From a virus, in IMG/VR virus record IMGVR_UViG_3300034092_001518, positions 1-62,135 of that record: a stretch of 62,135 nt of DNA; one strand, written 5' to 3'. The notes below the pieces were generated by a model. That model was given only the letters and a program-made list of their open reading frames with translations, searched no databases and was not told where the DNA came from. This document shows, piece by piece, positions 30,769 through 38,966 of the stretch; position 1 is the stretch's first letter; each line of letters starts with the position of its first letter. Position numbers and translations under genes: made by a program.

Positions 30769-31248
30769 ATGGCGCACTGGAGAAATCTAATGAAAGACAA
30801 CAAGTACATGGGAGCATGGGACTTGGAGGTCAACGGCAAGTACGAGCCGAGGGAGGTAACAATCGAGAAGATATACCAAGACACCTTTGTTGGGGAGATG
30901 GGCAAGGAGGACAAGGTATTTGTCAAGCTAAAGGAGTTTGACAAGTCTATGGTTTGCAATCGCTCAAACTTCAAGAGGTTGGAGACATTCTTTAATTCAT
31001 TCGACCCGAACGACTACATCGGCAAGACAATTGTCATCACGACAGAGAAGGTCAAGAGTCCTCAAGGCTTGGTCGATGCGCTGAGGTTCAGCACTCGTCC
31101 ATTGCCCAAGAAGGAGCTACCTATGCTGAATGACGATCAGTTGGGCAAGGCAATAGATGCGGTAAAGACTGGCAGGACTACAATCGAAAAGATTAAGAAG
31201 CAGTACACCATCACTGAGGACCAACTAAAAATGTTTGGTAATGATTAA
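30769..31248 (+). CDS. OB-like recombination-associated protein (159 aa)
   Basis: MAHWRNLMKDNKYMGAWDLE, then VTIEKIYQDTFVGEMGKEDK and DYIGKTIVITTEKVKSPQG with a C-terminal QYTITEDQLKMFGND. The layout MAHWRKL...YLGAWDLE...VTIxxVxxxxV...IxGxPxxxxWIGKKIxLxxxKVKxxGxxVDALRI is one I recall encoded beside phage exonuclease and DUF3127 genes. Probably a DNA-binding recombination accessory. Its last bases overlap the exonuclease start. Confidence 0.7.
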   Translation: MAHWRNLMKDNKYMGAWDLEVNGKYEPREVTIEKIYQDTFVGEMGKEDKVFVKLKEFDKSMVCNRSNFKRLETFFNSFDPNDYIGKTIVITTEKVKSPQGLVDALRFSTRPLPKKELPMLNDDQLGKAIDAVKTGRTTIEKIKKQYTITEDQLKMFGND

Positions 31249-32026
31249 GGTAAGGTCGTCCAGCTGTGCTCTCTTGTTTTCTGGCAAGAGAGGAGGACTA
31301 ACAACAAAACAGAAAGAAAAGCTTGAAGGATTGAAGATGAAGATTAAGCTCACAGAGAAGCAAGCAGAGGAGAGAGACGAGCTTGAGAAGAAGGGTGAAA
31401 TATCTGACGAGCTGAGTGAAATGGCAAAGACCTACATCGAGGACATGGTTGACGAGGTCGTGTACGGATTCAGGAAGAAGTTTACCACAAGGGAGATGAC
31501 CAAGGGAATCATGGTGGAGGACGACTCAATCGAGATGTACAACCGATTGTTTTTCACGAGTCACTTCAAGCAGGCTGAGTTTGACAAGTTTTACGAGCTA
31601 ACCCATGGAGTATCGATTGGCCACCCTGACATTGTTGACGAGTCTAGGCTCATGGTGATTGACATCAAGAGTCCATGGAGCAAGCACACGATGCCGAAGA
31701 CAATAAAGAAGGCAGACAAGAAGTCAAAAGAGGCTGGTTACGATTGGCAGGTCAAGCACTACTTGTACATGCTACGCAAGATGACCAACATGGACTGGAG
31801 AAACGGAGAGATTGCCTACGTTCTTAGCAACACGCCAGAGGAGTTGATTCCAGAGAACGAGGCAGACAGTCTGCACTATATGGATGACTTGGCCGATGAG
31901 CTGAGGGTGACAATTGTGAAGGTGGATTTGACTGACGATGACATCGATTGGATGGAGTCTCAGATAAAAAAGGCAGAGACATATGCAAAGGAGTATTTTA
32001 ACTATCTAAATAATAAAAACAAATGA
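31241..32026 (+). CDS. PD-(D/E)XK exonuclease (lambda-exo/YqaJ type)
   Basis: 261 residues from ATG 31241 (a TTG two codons upstream is also open). The nuclease core is GHPDIVDES then LMVIDIKSPWS, giving the D...D-x-K triad near residues 127-146, followed by YDWQVKHYLYML as the QxxxY motif. This is the order seen in lambda exonuclease-like and Cas4-like phage enzymes. It would resect double-stranded ends for recombination-dependent replication. Neighbours are an OB-like protein and a DUF3127 protein, a usual trio. Confidence 0.8.
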   Translation: MIKVRSSSCALLFSGKRGGLTTKQKEKLEGLKMKIKLTEKQAEERDELEKKGEISDELSEMAKTYIEDMVDEVVYGFRKKFTTREMTKGIMVEDDSIEMYNRLFFTSHFKQAEFDKFYELTHGVSIGHPDIVDESRLMVIDIKSPWSKHTMPKTIKKADKKSKEAGYDWQVKHYLYMLRKMTNMDWRNGEIAYVLSNTPEELIPENEADSLHYMDDLADELRVTIVKVDLTDDDIDWMESQIKKAETYAKEYFNYLNNKNK

Positions 32027-32343
32027 GTGATTTTAAAATGAAAGGGGTTTTAAAGGTTATAAACCCAGCGGTACAGGTAAGCGAGAAGTTTATCAAGAGA
32101 GAGTTCGTACTTAACGAGCCACACGATCAGTATCCACAGGACATCTTGTTCCAGTTAACGCAAAAGAACGTTGACGTGTTGGACAAGTTTGGAGAGGGTC
32201 AAGAGGTTGAGGTATCGTTTAGGATTCGAGGACGAGAGTACAACGGAAAGTACTTTAACAACATTGAGGCATGGAGAGTCGAGGCCATTGGCGAAGCTCC
32301 CAAGCCAGTTGAGGTTAAGGAAGAAGAGCCGTTACCGTTTTAA
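32023..32343 (+). CDS. DUF3127 single-strand DNA-binding-like protein
   Basis: 106 residues: an OB-fold pattern (MKGVLKVINPAVQVSEKFIK; KREFVLNEPHDQYPQDILF; VEVSFRIRGREYNGKYFNNI; AWRVEAIG) and an acidic C-terminal tail ending EEEPLPF, like the protein-interaction tip of SSB proteins. DUF3127 proteins are common SSB-like proteins in Bacteroidota and their phages. It overlaps the exonuclease gene by 4 nt and is followed by a terminator hairpin. Confidence 0.85.
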   Translation: MSDFKMKGVLKVINPAVQVSEKFIKREFVLNEPHDQYPQDILFQLTQKNVDVLDKFGEGQEVEVSFRIRGREYNGKYFNNIEAWRVEAIGEAPKPVEVKEEEPLPF

Positions 32344-32359
32344 TCTACTGCTAATCAAG

Positions 32360-32389
32360 GTGGGTAGTCAATCTACCCACTTTAAATTT
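32360..32389 (+). terminator. hairpin terminator after the recombination trio
   Basis: GTGGGTAG (32360-32367) pairs perfectly with CTACCCAC (32373-32380) around TCAAT, followed by TTTAAATTT. The U tract is weak but the stem is strong. It closes the transcript after the DUF3127 gene. Confidence 0.65.
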
Positions 32390-32396
32390 AATCAAA

Positions 32397-32651
32397 ATGA
32401 AAAAATTATTGTTACTTTTACCATTGCTTTCGTTATCATGCAAGACAGCGTCAAAGTGTGACGCATATACATTGAAACTTAGCCCAGACTGCGACTCGAT
32501 TATGGTCACAAGGTACAACAAGATGTACATGCCAAAGATACCAGTAGAGGGAGCAAGCCTTCTATCTTTTCACAACATTGATAGGGGAAGCTACAGGCTT
32601 AATATGTACAAGAGAGGCAACATTGAAACAATTAAATTTAAAATAAAATGA
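32397..32651 (+). CDS. small lipoprotein (84 aa)
   Basis: MKKLLLLLPLLSLSCKTASK is a lipoprotein signal with Cys15 as the lipid site. The mature part has a second Cys pair and strands (SPDCDSIMVTRYNKMYMPKI). Outer- or inner-membrane-anchored small protein with a role in the envelope, perhaps in blocking superinfection (inference only). The stop overlaps the next ATG. Confidence 0.7.
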   Translation: MKKLLLLLPLLSLSCKTASKCDAYTLKLSPDCDSIMVTRYNKMYMPKIPVEGASLLSFHNIDRGSYRLNMYKRGNIETIKFKIK

Positions 32652-32902
32652 GCGATATAACAAAGTGCCCAGGGACAGATTGTCCCATGAGACAGAGTTG
32701 TAAAAGATTTACTGCAAAAGCTAATGAGCATAGGCAATCATACTTTCTTGACCCACCATACCACATTAATGATGTAGGTTTCTCCTGTGACATGTACTGG
32801 GGAGAATTTGCTCAATCAGCTTGGGAGTCACTACAAGAGTCTATTGGAATCACCATACCTAAACTTAAAAAGAACTATGACTTCAATGATCACAAATTGT
32901 GA
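32648..32902 (+). CDS. Cys-rich conserved early protein (84 aa)
   Basis: MSDITKCPGTDCPMRQSCKR gives a CxxxxCPxxxxCxRF cluster with a fourth Cys in GFSCDMYW. I recall the pattern (M..I.KCxGxxCPxxxxCxRFTAxAxExxQSYF..PP......CxMYW) from many Bacteroidota phages. A small metal site, zinc or iron-sulphur, is likely. Coupled to the lipoprotein gene. Function not established. Confidence 0.75.
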   Translation: MSDITKCPGTDCPMRQSCKRFTAKANEHRQSYFLDPPYHINDVGFSCDMYWGEFAQSAWESLQESIGITIPKLKKNYDFNDHKL

Positions 32903-32945
32903 CCTATAAGCTTAAAAAACTTTACAAATTTTAAACCTATAAGCT
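32902..32945 (+). repeat. ACCTATAAGCT direct repeat
   Basis: An 11-bp repeat at 32902-32912 and 32935-32945, 33 bp apart start to start. The second copy abuts the ATG of the mini-ORF. The first overlaps the stop of the Cys-rich gene by one base. Confidence 0.5.
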
Positions 32946-32981
32946 ATGAAACAAACAGCAGAACAAATAATAGTGCCTTAA
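32946..32981 (+). CDS. 11-codon mini-ORF, leader peptide or gene remnant
   Basis: MKQTAEQIIVP, whose first five residues equal those of the gene 120 bp downstream (MKQTAVEW). The reading frame ends inside a perfect hairpin. Either a truncated copy of the start of that gene or a leader peptide controlling the hairpin. No direct evidence of translation. Confidence 0.3.
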   Translation: MKQTAEQIIVP

Positions 32982-32996
32982 GACGCACTATTTAAT
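32969..32996 (+). terminator. hairpin overlapping the mini-ORF stop
   Basis: AATAGTGC (32969-32976) pairs perfectly with GCACTATT (32985-32992) around CTTAAGAC, followed by TAATTT. It could be a weak terminator or attenuator; translation of the mini-ORF would cover its left arm. Confidence 0.5.
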
Positions 32997-33067
32997 TTAA
33001 CTACATAAGAAAAACCAATAAATGTATAATATAGTGCTATTTACTGCACGAATAAATAAATAATAAG

Positions 33068-33310
33068 ATGAAACAGACAGCAGTAGAGTGGTTGGCACTT
33101 TACATTAAAGGAATTACATCTTTGAATTGTGATGAAGTTATTGAACAAGCCAAAGAAATGGAGAAGGAGCAGATGATTAATTTTGCTGAATTTGTAGCAA
33201 CATATCCAGACAAAAATATAAATATAAATGGGGAGATGTTACATGCTAAATCTAAGTATGATGGTGCTGAAAGAACTATTGACTTATTAGAAACCTTTAA
33301 ATCAGAATAA
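33068..33310 (+). CDS. conserved early protein with MKQTAVEW start (80 aa)
   Basis: MKQTAVEWLALYIKGITSLN, then DEVIEQAKEMEKEQMINFAE, and the end with YDGAERTIDLLETF. The MKQTAVEWL...ILxxAKExEKQQI pattern is very common in Bacteroidota phages and prophages, function unknown, short and helical. It is preceded by an untranslated stretch holding a partial copy of its own start and a hairpin. Confidence 0.8.
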   Translation: MKQTAVEWLALYIKGITSLNCDEVIEQAKEMEKEQMINFAEFVATYPDKNININGEMLHAKSKYDGAERTIDLLETFKSE

Positions 33311-33311
33311 G

Positions 33312-33529
33312 ATGAAAGCCAAACTAACATTTAATCTACCAGAAGATAAGTACGAATGGGAGAATGCTATGCGTGCTGATGCTATGTACTGTGTACTGTG
33401 GGATCTATCTCAGGAGCTTAGAACACTATGGAAGTATGAGGAGCTAAGTGAGGAGGAGTGGAATATGGTTGAGAGAATCAGAAATAAGTTCTATGAGATA
33501 CTTGGTGATAATCAAATTAATTTAGACAA

Positions 33530-33533
<4 letters not shown>
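33312..33533 (+). CDS. conserved acidic protein (73 aa)
   Basis: MKAKLTFNLPEDKYEWENAM, RADAMYCVLWDLSQELRTLW, ending ILGDNQINLDK. The pattern MKAxLxFNLPEDxxEFxxAxxxxxxxxVLWDxxxxLR...LxExxI-xL is familiar from Bacteroidota and other phages as a conserved uncharacterised helical protein. One nt after the upstream gene. Confidence 0.8.
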
Positions 33534-33689
<156 letters not shown>

Positions 33690-33702
33690 CTTTGTTTGGA
33701 GT

Positions 33703-33772
33703 TAGAGTTCTTCGGTTAGCCTCCATACGGGTAAAAACTCTACGCACACTGGTATGGCAGGTGTGTGTTTTT
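33703..33772 (+). terminator. structured spacer with terminator after the tRNA
   Basis: ACGCACAC (33742-33749) pairs with GTGTGTGT (33761-33768) with one G-U and an 11-nt loop, followed by TTTTT. Just upstream, TAGAGTT (33703-33709) can pair with AACTCTA (33736-33742), sharing one base with the terminator stem. The pair of helices may be alternative structures. It could set the tRNA 3' end and partly stop transcription before the replication genes. Confidence 0.6.
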
Positions 33773-33790
33773 AAATCTAAAATTAATACT

Positions 33791-34021
33791 ATGAAATGGG
33801 AATCAACATCAACTGCCGACATAGTTGTCGATAGTGTAGTGGAGAGCGTTATCTCTAAAATTAGGTCAAGGTCTAGTGTTGGAATAAAGAAGTACAACAC
33901 AACAATGGACAGAAAGGATTTGTCTACCGAGCAGTGGATAGTACACTTGCAGGAAGAATTAATGGATGCCACGATTTATTTGGAAAAACTAAAATCAATT
34001 TTAAATGATAACCTACTTTAA
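33791..34021 (+). CDS. MazG-like helical protein (76 aa)
   Basis: MKWESTSTADIVVDSVVESV, SRSSVGIKKYNTTMDRKDLS, EQWIVHLQEELMDATIYLEK. The core SRSxVGxxKYxTTxDRxDLSxxxWxxHLQEELMDAxxYLEK is widespread in phages and resembles the all-alpha NTP pyrophosphatase (MazG-like) fold, with EELMDA as the metal-binding helix. It may clean nucleotide pools or bind nucleotides. The next gene starts 17 nt before its end. Confidence 0.75.
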   Translation: MKWESTSTADIVVDSVVESVISKIRSRSSVGIKKYNTTMDRKDLSTEQWIVHLQEELMDATIYLEKLKSILNDNLL

Positions 34022-36353
34022 ATCAATCAACGAAACAGATCGTCCGTTTTATGTAGATGTTGATGTTGCTATTGAAAGAATAAAATTTGGAAAATCAAAA
34101 GATATAGTAAAAAAGATTCGTTCTGCTGAAACGAAGGAAGAGCGAAACAACATAAAAAAACAGCTTCCATCAATACTATTTTCTGGAGAATTTTCAAGGA
34201 GAGCTGACAATGCCATCATAAATCATAGTGGACTAATATGTATAGACTTTGATGGATTTAAAGACGATGAGGAGCTACAGAAAATGAGAATGCACTTGTT
34301 TAATGACAAGTACACGTACTGCTTATTTATATCACCATCTGGCGATGGTCTCAAGGTATTGGTAAGAATTCCAAGCGATGCATTAAACCACAAGAATTAT
34401 TTTTTAGCACTTGAGAAGTATTACGATTGCCCACAGTTTGATAAGTCTTGCAAGAACGTATCTCGTGTGTGCTACGAGAGCTATGACCCTGACATCTATG
34501 TCAACGAGCTGTCTGAGGTTTGGACAGAGATGATGAGGATAAATAATAATGTCAAGGTATCTCCTACCATAATCATCAACGATTCAAACGAGATTGTAAG
34601 AAGGCTGTCTCTTTGGTGGAATAAGAACTATGGAATGGTAAAGGGACAGAGAAATAACAACCTATTTATCTTTGCATCGGCCTTGAATCAGTACGGAATA
34701 AACAAAGATGATGCACTTAACGTACTAATGTCGTATGACGATGGCGACATGGCATCTGAGATTAAGACTATTGTTTGGTCGGCATACAAGAACACCAGCG
34801 AGTACGCAACTAAGTTCTACGAGGACATTGACAAGAAGACCGACATAAAGAACAAAATCCTAAAAGGTGTTCCAATCCATGAGATTAAGGATAACTTTAA
34901 TGACGTTGACGAGGACATCATTAACGAGATGGTCGAGACTGAAGAGTACAACACCTTTTGGTCTAAGAGTAGTAAAGGCAAGATAGACCTAGTGCCACAT
35001 CTTTTCAGGGACTACCTAAAGGGAAACGGTTTCTATAAGTACTACCCAAGCGGATCAAACAATTTTGTTTTTGTTCGAGTGGTTGACAACATAATTAGCG
35101 ACACCAACGAGGACATGATTAAGGACTTTGTGTTGGACTATCTTATGGGAATCAACGACATGTCCGTGTACAATTTCTTTGCGATGAACACTAAGTTCTT
35201 TCAGGAAACTTTTCTGAACTACGTTCCAAAGGTAGAGCCAAGGTTTATGGTTGACACCATTGACGAGTCTTACCTTTACTTTAAGAATTGTGCTGTAAAG
35301 GTGACGAGCGACAATATAAAGATGATAGACTACAAGAATCTTGGTGGATACGTTTGGGAGAAGCAAAAAATTAATAGGGACTTTGTAAAAATAAAATCTG
35401 ATGATTGTGAGTTTAAGAGATTTGTACAAAACATTTCTGGAAATAATTCGAGAAGGTTTGAGTCGATGGAGTCAACAATTGGTTATCTTTTGCATAGTTA
35501 CAAGCCTGCTAGCTACTGCCCTGCTGTTATACTTAATGATGAGGTTATTAGTGACAACCCTGAAGGTGGTACGGGTAAAGGGATATTCGTCAAGTCTATC
35601 TCGTTTATAAAGAAGATGGTTATAATTGACGGAAAGGGTTTTAGCTTTCAAAAGTCGTTTCCTTATCAGCGAGTACAGGTAGATACCCAGACACTAGTAT
35701 TTGATGACGTTAGCAAGAACTTTGACTTTGAGAGATTGTTTTCTGTTATCACCGAGGGTATAACCTTAGAGAAGAAGAATAAAGACGAGATACACATACC
35801 ATTTGAGAGCTCTCCAAAGATTGTTATAACTACCAACTATGCAATAAAGGGGGCAGGAAATAGCTTTGAGCGTAGGAAATGGGACTTAGAGTTTAAGCAA
35901 TATTACTCAAAGTCTTTCACCCCAGAGTCAGAGTTTGGTCACATGTTGTTCTCTGGATGGGACGATCTTGAGTGGTCTAGGTTTGACAACTACATGATAA
36001 AAAACCTACAGCTTTATCTGTCAAAGGGTTTAATCAAGTGTGACTTTATGAATCTTAAGACACGTAAATTTATCGCAGAAACATCTGCCGAGTTTTGGGA
36101 GTGGGCTACGTCAAAAGACAATGACTTTGTCAAGTTGAAACAAATATCAATAGGACAAAACATGTATAACAAGTTCACAGAAGAATACCCAGACTATGGT
36201 ATATACGGAAGGTTTAAGCTATCACACAACAGATTTTATAAGTGGCTAGATGCATTGGGAGAGTATAAGTTTGGAATGAAGCCAAAGATATTTAGAAGCG
36301 CTACAGGTAAAACAATTGAGTTTATTGAATATGTTAATGAATTAAAATTTTAA
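34005..36353 (+). CDS. primase-helicase (VirE-N/AEP-like plus SF3 helicase)
   Basis: 782 residues. The N-terminal domain (about 20-180: SILFSGEFSRRADNAIINHS, GLICIDFDGF, CLFISPSGDGLKVLVRIP) matches the BT4734/VirE N-terminal domain of Bacteroidota replication proteins, with the DFD and SGxGxK motifs of primase-type folds. A C-terminal SF3-type helicase has Walker A GGTGKG near residue 522, Walker B LVFDDVS near 566 and motif C KIVITTN near 610. It would unwind and prime the phage origin. No DNA polymerase gene is visible, so synthesis probably uses the host polymerase. Confidence 0.85.
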   Translation: MITYFKSINETDRPFYVDVDVAIERIKFGKSKDIVKKIRSAETKEERNNIKKQLPSILFSGEFSRRADNAIINHSGLICIDFDGFKDDEELQKMRMHLFNDKYTYCLFISPSGDGLKVLVRIPSDALNHKNYFLALEKYYDCPQFDKSCKNVSRVCYESYDPDIYVNELSEVWTEMMRINNNVKVSPTIIINDSNEIVRRLSLWWNKNYGMVKGQRNNNLFIFASALNQYGINKDDALNVLMSYDDGDMASEIKTIVWSAYKNTSEYATKFYEDIDKKTDIKNKILKGVPIHEIKDNFNDVDEDIINEMVETEEYNTFWSKSSKGKIDLVPHLFRDYLKGNGFYKYYPSGSNNFVFVRVVDNIISDTNEDMIKDFVLDYLMGINDMSVYNFFAMNTKFFQETFLNYVPKVEPRFMVDTIDESYLYFKNCAVKVTSDNIKMIDYKNLGGYVWEKQKINRDFVKIKSDDCEFKRFVQNISGNNSRRFESMESTIGYLLHSYKPASYCPAVILNDEVISDNPEGGTGKGIFVKSISFIKKMVIIDGKGFSFQKSFPYQRVQVDTQTLVFDDVSKNFDFERLFSVITEGITLEKKNKDEIHIPFESSPKIVITTNYAIKGAGNSFERRKWDLEFKQYYSKSFTPESEFGHMLFSGWDDLEWSRFDNYMIKNLQLYLSKGLIKCDFMNLKTRKFIAETSAEFWEWATSKDNDFVKLKQISIGQNMYNKFTEEYPDYGIYGRFKLSHNRFYKWLDALGEYKFGMKPKIFRSATGKTIEFIEYVNELKF

Positions 36354-36355
36354 TT

Positions 36356-36643
36356 ATGAATATTTGCGAGGCAACAATAAAGGGTAAGATTGATTTTTAC
36401 AAATTACTTCTTAAGATTACAGCAGATAACGCTAAAAAGTGTGAAGAAATAAATCGTAAAATTGAAGACCTAAAGTCTTGCTACGATTACCTTACCAAGG
36501 GCACAAAGATGGATTTTCTTCCAGTAGAGAGCATCGATGCGTTGGTAAGGAAGAAAGGCCTCATGCACAAGAAGCCTTACTGTATTGATCTTGTGGATGA
36601 AATTGATTCTTGCGTTCAAAACATTCGAAATGAATTTGCGTGA
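36356..36643 (+). CDS. hypothetical helical protein (95 aa)
   Basis: ATIKGKIDFYKLLLKITADN, a helix with EEINRKIEDLKSCYDYLT, then a polar end. Soluble, with several Cys. Two nt after the primase-helicase. The SNF2-type gene starts 14 nt before its end. Function unknown. Confidence 0.6.
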   Translation: MNICEATIKGKIDFYKLLLKITADNAKKCEEINRKIEDLKSCYDYLTKGTKMDFLPVESIDALVRKKGLMHKKPYCIDLVDEIDSCVQNIRNEFA

Positions 36644-37865
36644 CTATCAAGTAGATATATCTAGGAAGGGTGTAGATATATTGAAAAGTAGTTATATACT
36701 ATGCTTGGCTATGGAAGTTAGGCTTGGTAAAACCTTTACGTCTTTAGATATATGTAGAGCTTTAGGATTTAAATCTATATTATTTTTGACAAAGAAAAAG
36801 GCAATACCATCCATTCAGTCTGACGCTGATAAAATACTTCCTGGCCATGACATAGTCATCACAAACTACGAGAGCATTCACAAGATAGTTAGGAAGGACT
36901 TCAATGTAATTATATGCGACGAGTCACACACCATGAGCGCATTTCCTAAGCCTAGTCTAAGGGCGAAGCAGGTAAGGAAGTTGGTAATAGACTGCGGTAT
37001 GGCAAAGGTAATACTACTTAGTGGCACAATAACTCCAGAGTCTTACTCACAGGTGTTTCATCAGTTTTGGGTTCACCCATTTAATCCATTTAAAAGCTTT
37101 ATAAATTTTTATAGATGGGCTGACGTTTATGTAGATAAGTTTCAAAAGAAGATAAACGGACTAATGATCAACGACTACTCTAGAGGAAAAGAGAACGAGA
37201 TAATGTCCGTAATATCCCCTTATACAATTACATATACTCAGAAGCAGGCAGGTTTTTCTACAGAGATAGAGGAAGAGGTGCTGAGAATTAAAATGCCAGA
37301 CATCATAAAAAAGATTACCGACAAACTTAAGATGGACCTAGTGGTAGAAGGTAATAACGAGGTGATACTTGCAGACACCCCCGTTAAGTTGATGCAAAAA
37401 ATGCACCAACTAGCAAGCGGAACGATTAAGTTTGAGAGCGGAAAGTCTATGGTCATATCAACCTTTAAGGCTGAGTTCTTGAAGTCGCATTTTGCGACCA
37501 AAAGAATAGGTATATTTTACAAGTTCAAGGAAGAGCTAAATGCCATTAAGACTGTATACGGGGATGATGTTACTACTGACGTTGCCGAGTTTGATACTGG
37601 AAAGTATAAGGCCATAGCCCTACAAATAGTATCTGGTCGTGAGGGAATATCGTTAAAGAATGCTGACTACCTTGTGTTTTATACAATTGACTTTAGTGCC
37701 GTGAGTTATTGGCAGGCAAGAGACAGGATGACCACAATGGATAGGTTAAGTAACAAGGTTTACTGGGTTTTTGCTGAAGGAAGTATTGAGAACGACATAT
37801 ACAGGTCGGTTAAGTCAAAAAAGAGTTATACGTTAAATATTTTTAAGAAAGATTATGGAAAATAA
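36630..37865 (+). CDS. SNF2/SF2-type helicase
   Basis: 411 residues from ATG 36630 (MNLRDYQVDISRKGVDILK); an upstream in-frame ATG at 36585 is less likely because MNLRDYQ is a typical start of this family. Motif I is EVRLGKTFTS near residue 30, motif II VIICDESHTM near 100, motif III LLSGTIT, motif V VSGREGISLKNA and motif VI WQARDRMTTMDR. Small SNF2-like DEAD/DESH helicases lie next to the primase in many phages. It probably remodels replication intermediates. Confidence 0.85.
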   Translation: MNLRDYQVDISRKGVDILKSSYILCLAMEVRLGKTFTSLDICRALGFKSILFLTKKKAIPSIQSDADKILPGHDIVITNYESIHKIVRKDFNVIICDESHTMSAFPKPSLRAKQVRKLVIDCGMAKVILLSGTITPESYSQVFHQFWVHPFNPFKSFINFYRWADVYVDKFQKKINGLMINDYSRGKENEIMSVISPYTITYTQKQAGFSTEIEEEVLRIKMPDIIKKITDKLKMDLVVEGNNEVILADTPVKLMQKMHQLASGTIKFESGKSMVISTFKAEFLKSHFATKRIGIFYKFKEELNAIKTVYGDDVTTDVAEFDTGKYKAIALQIVSGREGISLKNADYLVFYTIDFSAVSYWQARDRMTTMDRLSNKVYWVFAEGSIENDIYRSVKSKKSYTLNIFKKDYGK

Positions 37866-37866
37866 A

Positions 37867-37974
37867 ATGTTTTTTTTATTGCCAATGATGGCATACAGTA
37901 AAATTGATGGAGAAAAAATGTTGATTGTTGGATGGTTCCACAAGTCAATTGTAATAAGATTTATAATGTCATAA
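37867..37974 (+). CDS. possible small protein (35 aa)
   Basis: MFFLLPMMAYSKIDGEKMLI, then VGWFHKSIVIRFIMS. Its TAA overlaps the next ATG (TAATG), which supports coupled translation. Hydrophobic overall. Support is only the exact fit between neighbours. Confidence 0.4.
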   Translation: MFFLLPMMAYSKIDGEKMLIVGWFHKSIVIRFIMS

Positions 37975-38234
37975 TGAAAATTCTAAACGACCCAATGATA
38001 AGGTTACTGGTGGATACCTTTGACCTTGAGACACCAGAGCAGAACATACTTGAGATATGCGATTACGAGTACAAGGATGGTGTAATTGTAATTAAAAAGA
38101 TTAAGGTGTTGGATTCTGATTTAAATTTTATTAGATTTGCAGATCTTGAGAAGGTAACTAAATACCTCAGCAAGTATTACTGCAACTTCAATGACAGAGC
38201 AACAGATACAGACGAAGATAATCAAGAAGCTTGA
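37974..38234 (+). CDS. hypothetical acidic protein (86 aa)
   Basis: From ATG 37974: MKILNDPMIRLLVDTFDLET, PEQNILEICDYEYKDGVIV, ending DTDEDNQEA. Beta-rich and acidic. The VRR-NUC gene starts within its last 44 nt. An upstream in-frame ATG at 37932 would overlap the preceding small ORF, so the ATG in TAATG is preferred. Confidence 0.6.
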   Translation: MKILNDPMIRLLVDTFDLETPEQNILEICDYEYKDGVIVIKKIKVLDSDLNFIRFADLEKVTKYLSKYYCNFNDRATDTDEDNQEA

Positions 38235-38433
38235 GTCGCAGGGGTATTATGTAATAAAACTAATTCAGACAAACAAGCCTGGAATACCAGACCTCATCGC
38301 AATACCCAAGAACTCAGACGTTGAGTTCATAGAGGTAAAGAGGCCAGGTGGCAAGACAAGCCCACTACAGGATTACAGAATTAAAGAACTAAATAATCAT
38401 GGAATTAAATCTAAGGTACAAGAATGCGTCTGA
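38191..38433 (+). CDS. VRR-NUC nuclease
   Basis: 80 residues, the size of phage stand-alone VRR-NUC domains. MTEQQIQTKIIKKLESQGYY, KLIQTNKPGIPDLIAIPK, DVEFIEVKRPGGKTSPLQDY. The core G-x-P-D-L and the E-V-K triad (PD...ExK) followed by GGKTSPLQ are diagnostic. It acts as a structure-specific DNA nuclease in replication or recombination. It overlaps genes on both sides. Confidence 0.85.
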   Translation: MTEQQIQTKIIKKLESQGYYVIKLIQTNKPGIPDLIAIPKNSDVEFIEVKRPGGKTSPLQDYRIKELNNHGIKSKVQECV

Positions 38434-38803
38434 CAAGAGTTTGTACATACAAGACAACAGAGCTCTAATCAATAAACTTTTAGAGGATGGTGTTCCCGTT
38501 CAAAGAATACTATCTATACTTGGTGTAGACAACTATAGATTTAGTTTATTCTTTAGCACTAAGCCTACTCAGTCAATGCTTGGACACAAGAACGACACGT
38601 ATTTTGAAGAAGAAGAACTACTCAATAATAATTTTAATTTTAAATTTAATGATTTAAGTTATGACGAACAAAAAATCTATCTCGAAAGAGAAAAAACTGG
38701 TGTGCTTGGTAGGTATTTTGCCAATACTAATGGACTTCATGGAGGACGTGAAGGAAGATTTTCCGATGATCTACAAGAGACAGGTAAAGAAGTCGGGCAA
38801 TGA
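38399..38803 (+). CDS. hypothetical protein (134 aa)
   Basis: MELNLRYKNASDKSLYIQDN, an acidic helix-rich middle (LINKLLEDGVPVQRILSIL; HKNDTYFEEEELLNN) and a polar end. The segment ALINKLLEDGVPVQRILSILGVDN looks like a genuine helix-turn-helix-sized unit. The last 143 nt are shared with the next gene in another frame, so its C-terminus is the less certain part. Confidence 0.55.
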   Translation: MELNLRYKNASDKSLYIQDNRALINKLLEDGVPVQRILSILGVDNYRFSLFFSTKPTQSMLGHKNDTYFEEEELLNNNFNFKFNDLSYDEQKIYLEREKTGVLGRYFANTNGLHGGREGRFSDDLQETGKEVGQ

Positions 38804-38942
38804 TTTCATAAACGAGGTGTACAAGATGGGAGACACTTTGTATAAGAAAATGGAAAGCGAAGAAGATGAAGAATTGAGAGAATTCTACAATAGTGTAATA
38901 GAAATGGGCACAGTTTTTCGCAATTGGATTGCAGAATTATAA
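38661..38942 (+). CDS. hypothetical helical protein (93 aa)
   Basis: MTNKKSISKEKKLVCLVGIL, then an amphipathic helical body (DFPMIYKRQVKKSGNDFIN; GDTLYKKMESEEDEELREF). It looks like a real folded helical protein. It starts 143 nt before the end of the preceding gene in a different frame. Confidence 0.6.
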   Translation: MTNKKSISKEKKLVCLVGILPILMDFMEDVKEDFPMIYKRQVKKSGNDFINEVYKMGDTLYKKMESEEDEELREFYNSVIEMGTVFRNWIAEL

Positions 38943-38966
38943 ATATATGTATATATTTGTGGTGAG

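Noticed and set aside
33692-33790. Second tRNA after tRNA-Arg
   Set aside because: No cloverleaf with a T-loop TTCGANN; the helices fit a spacer hairpin and terminator instead.
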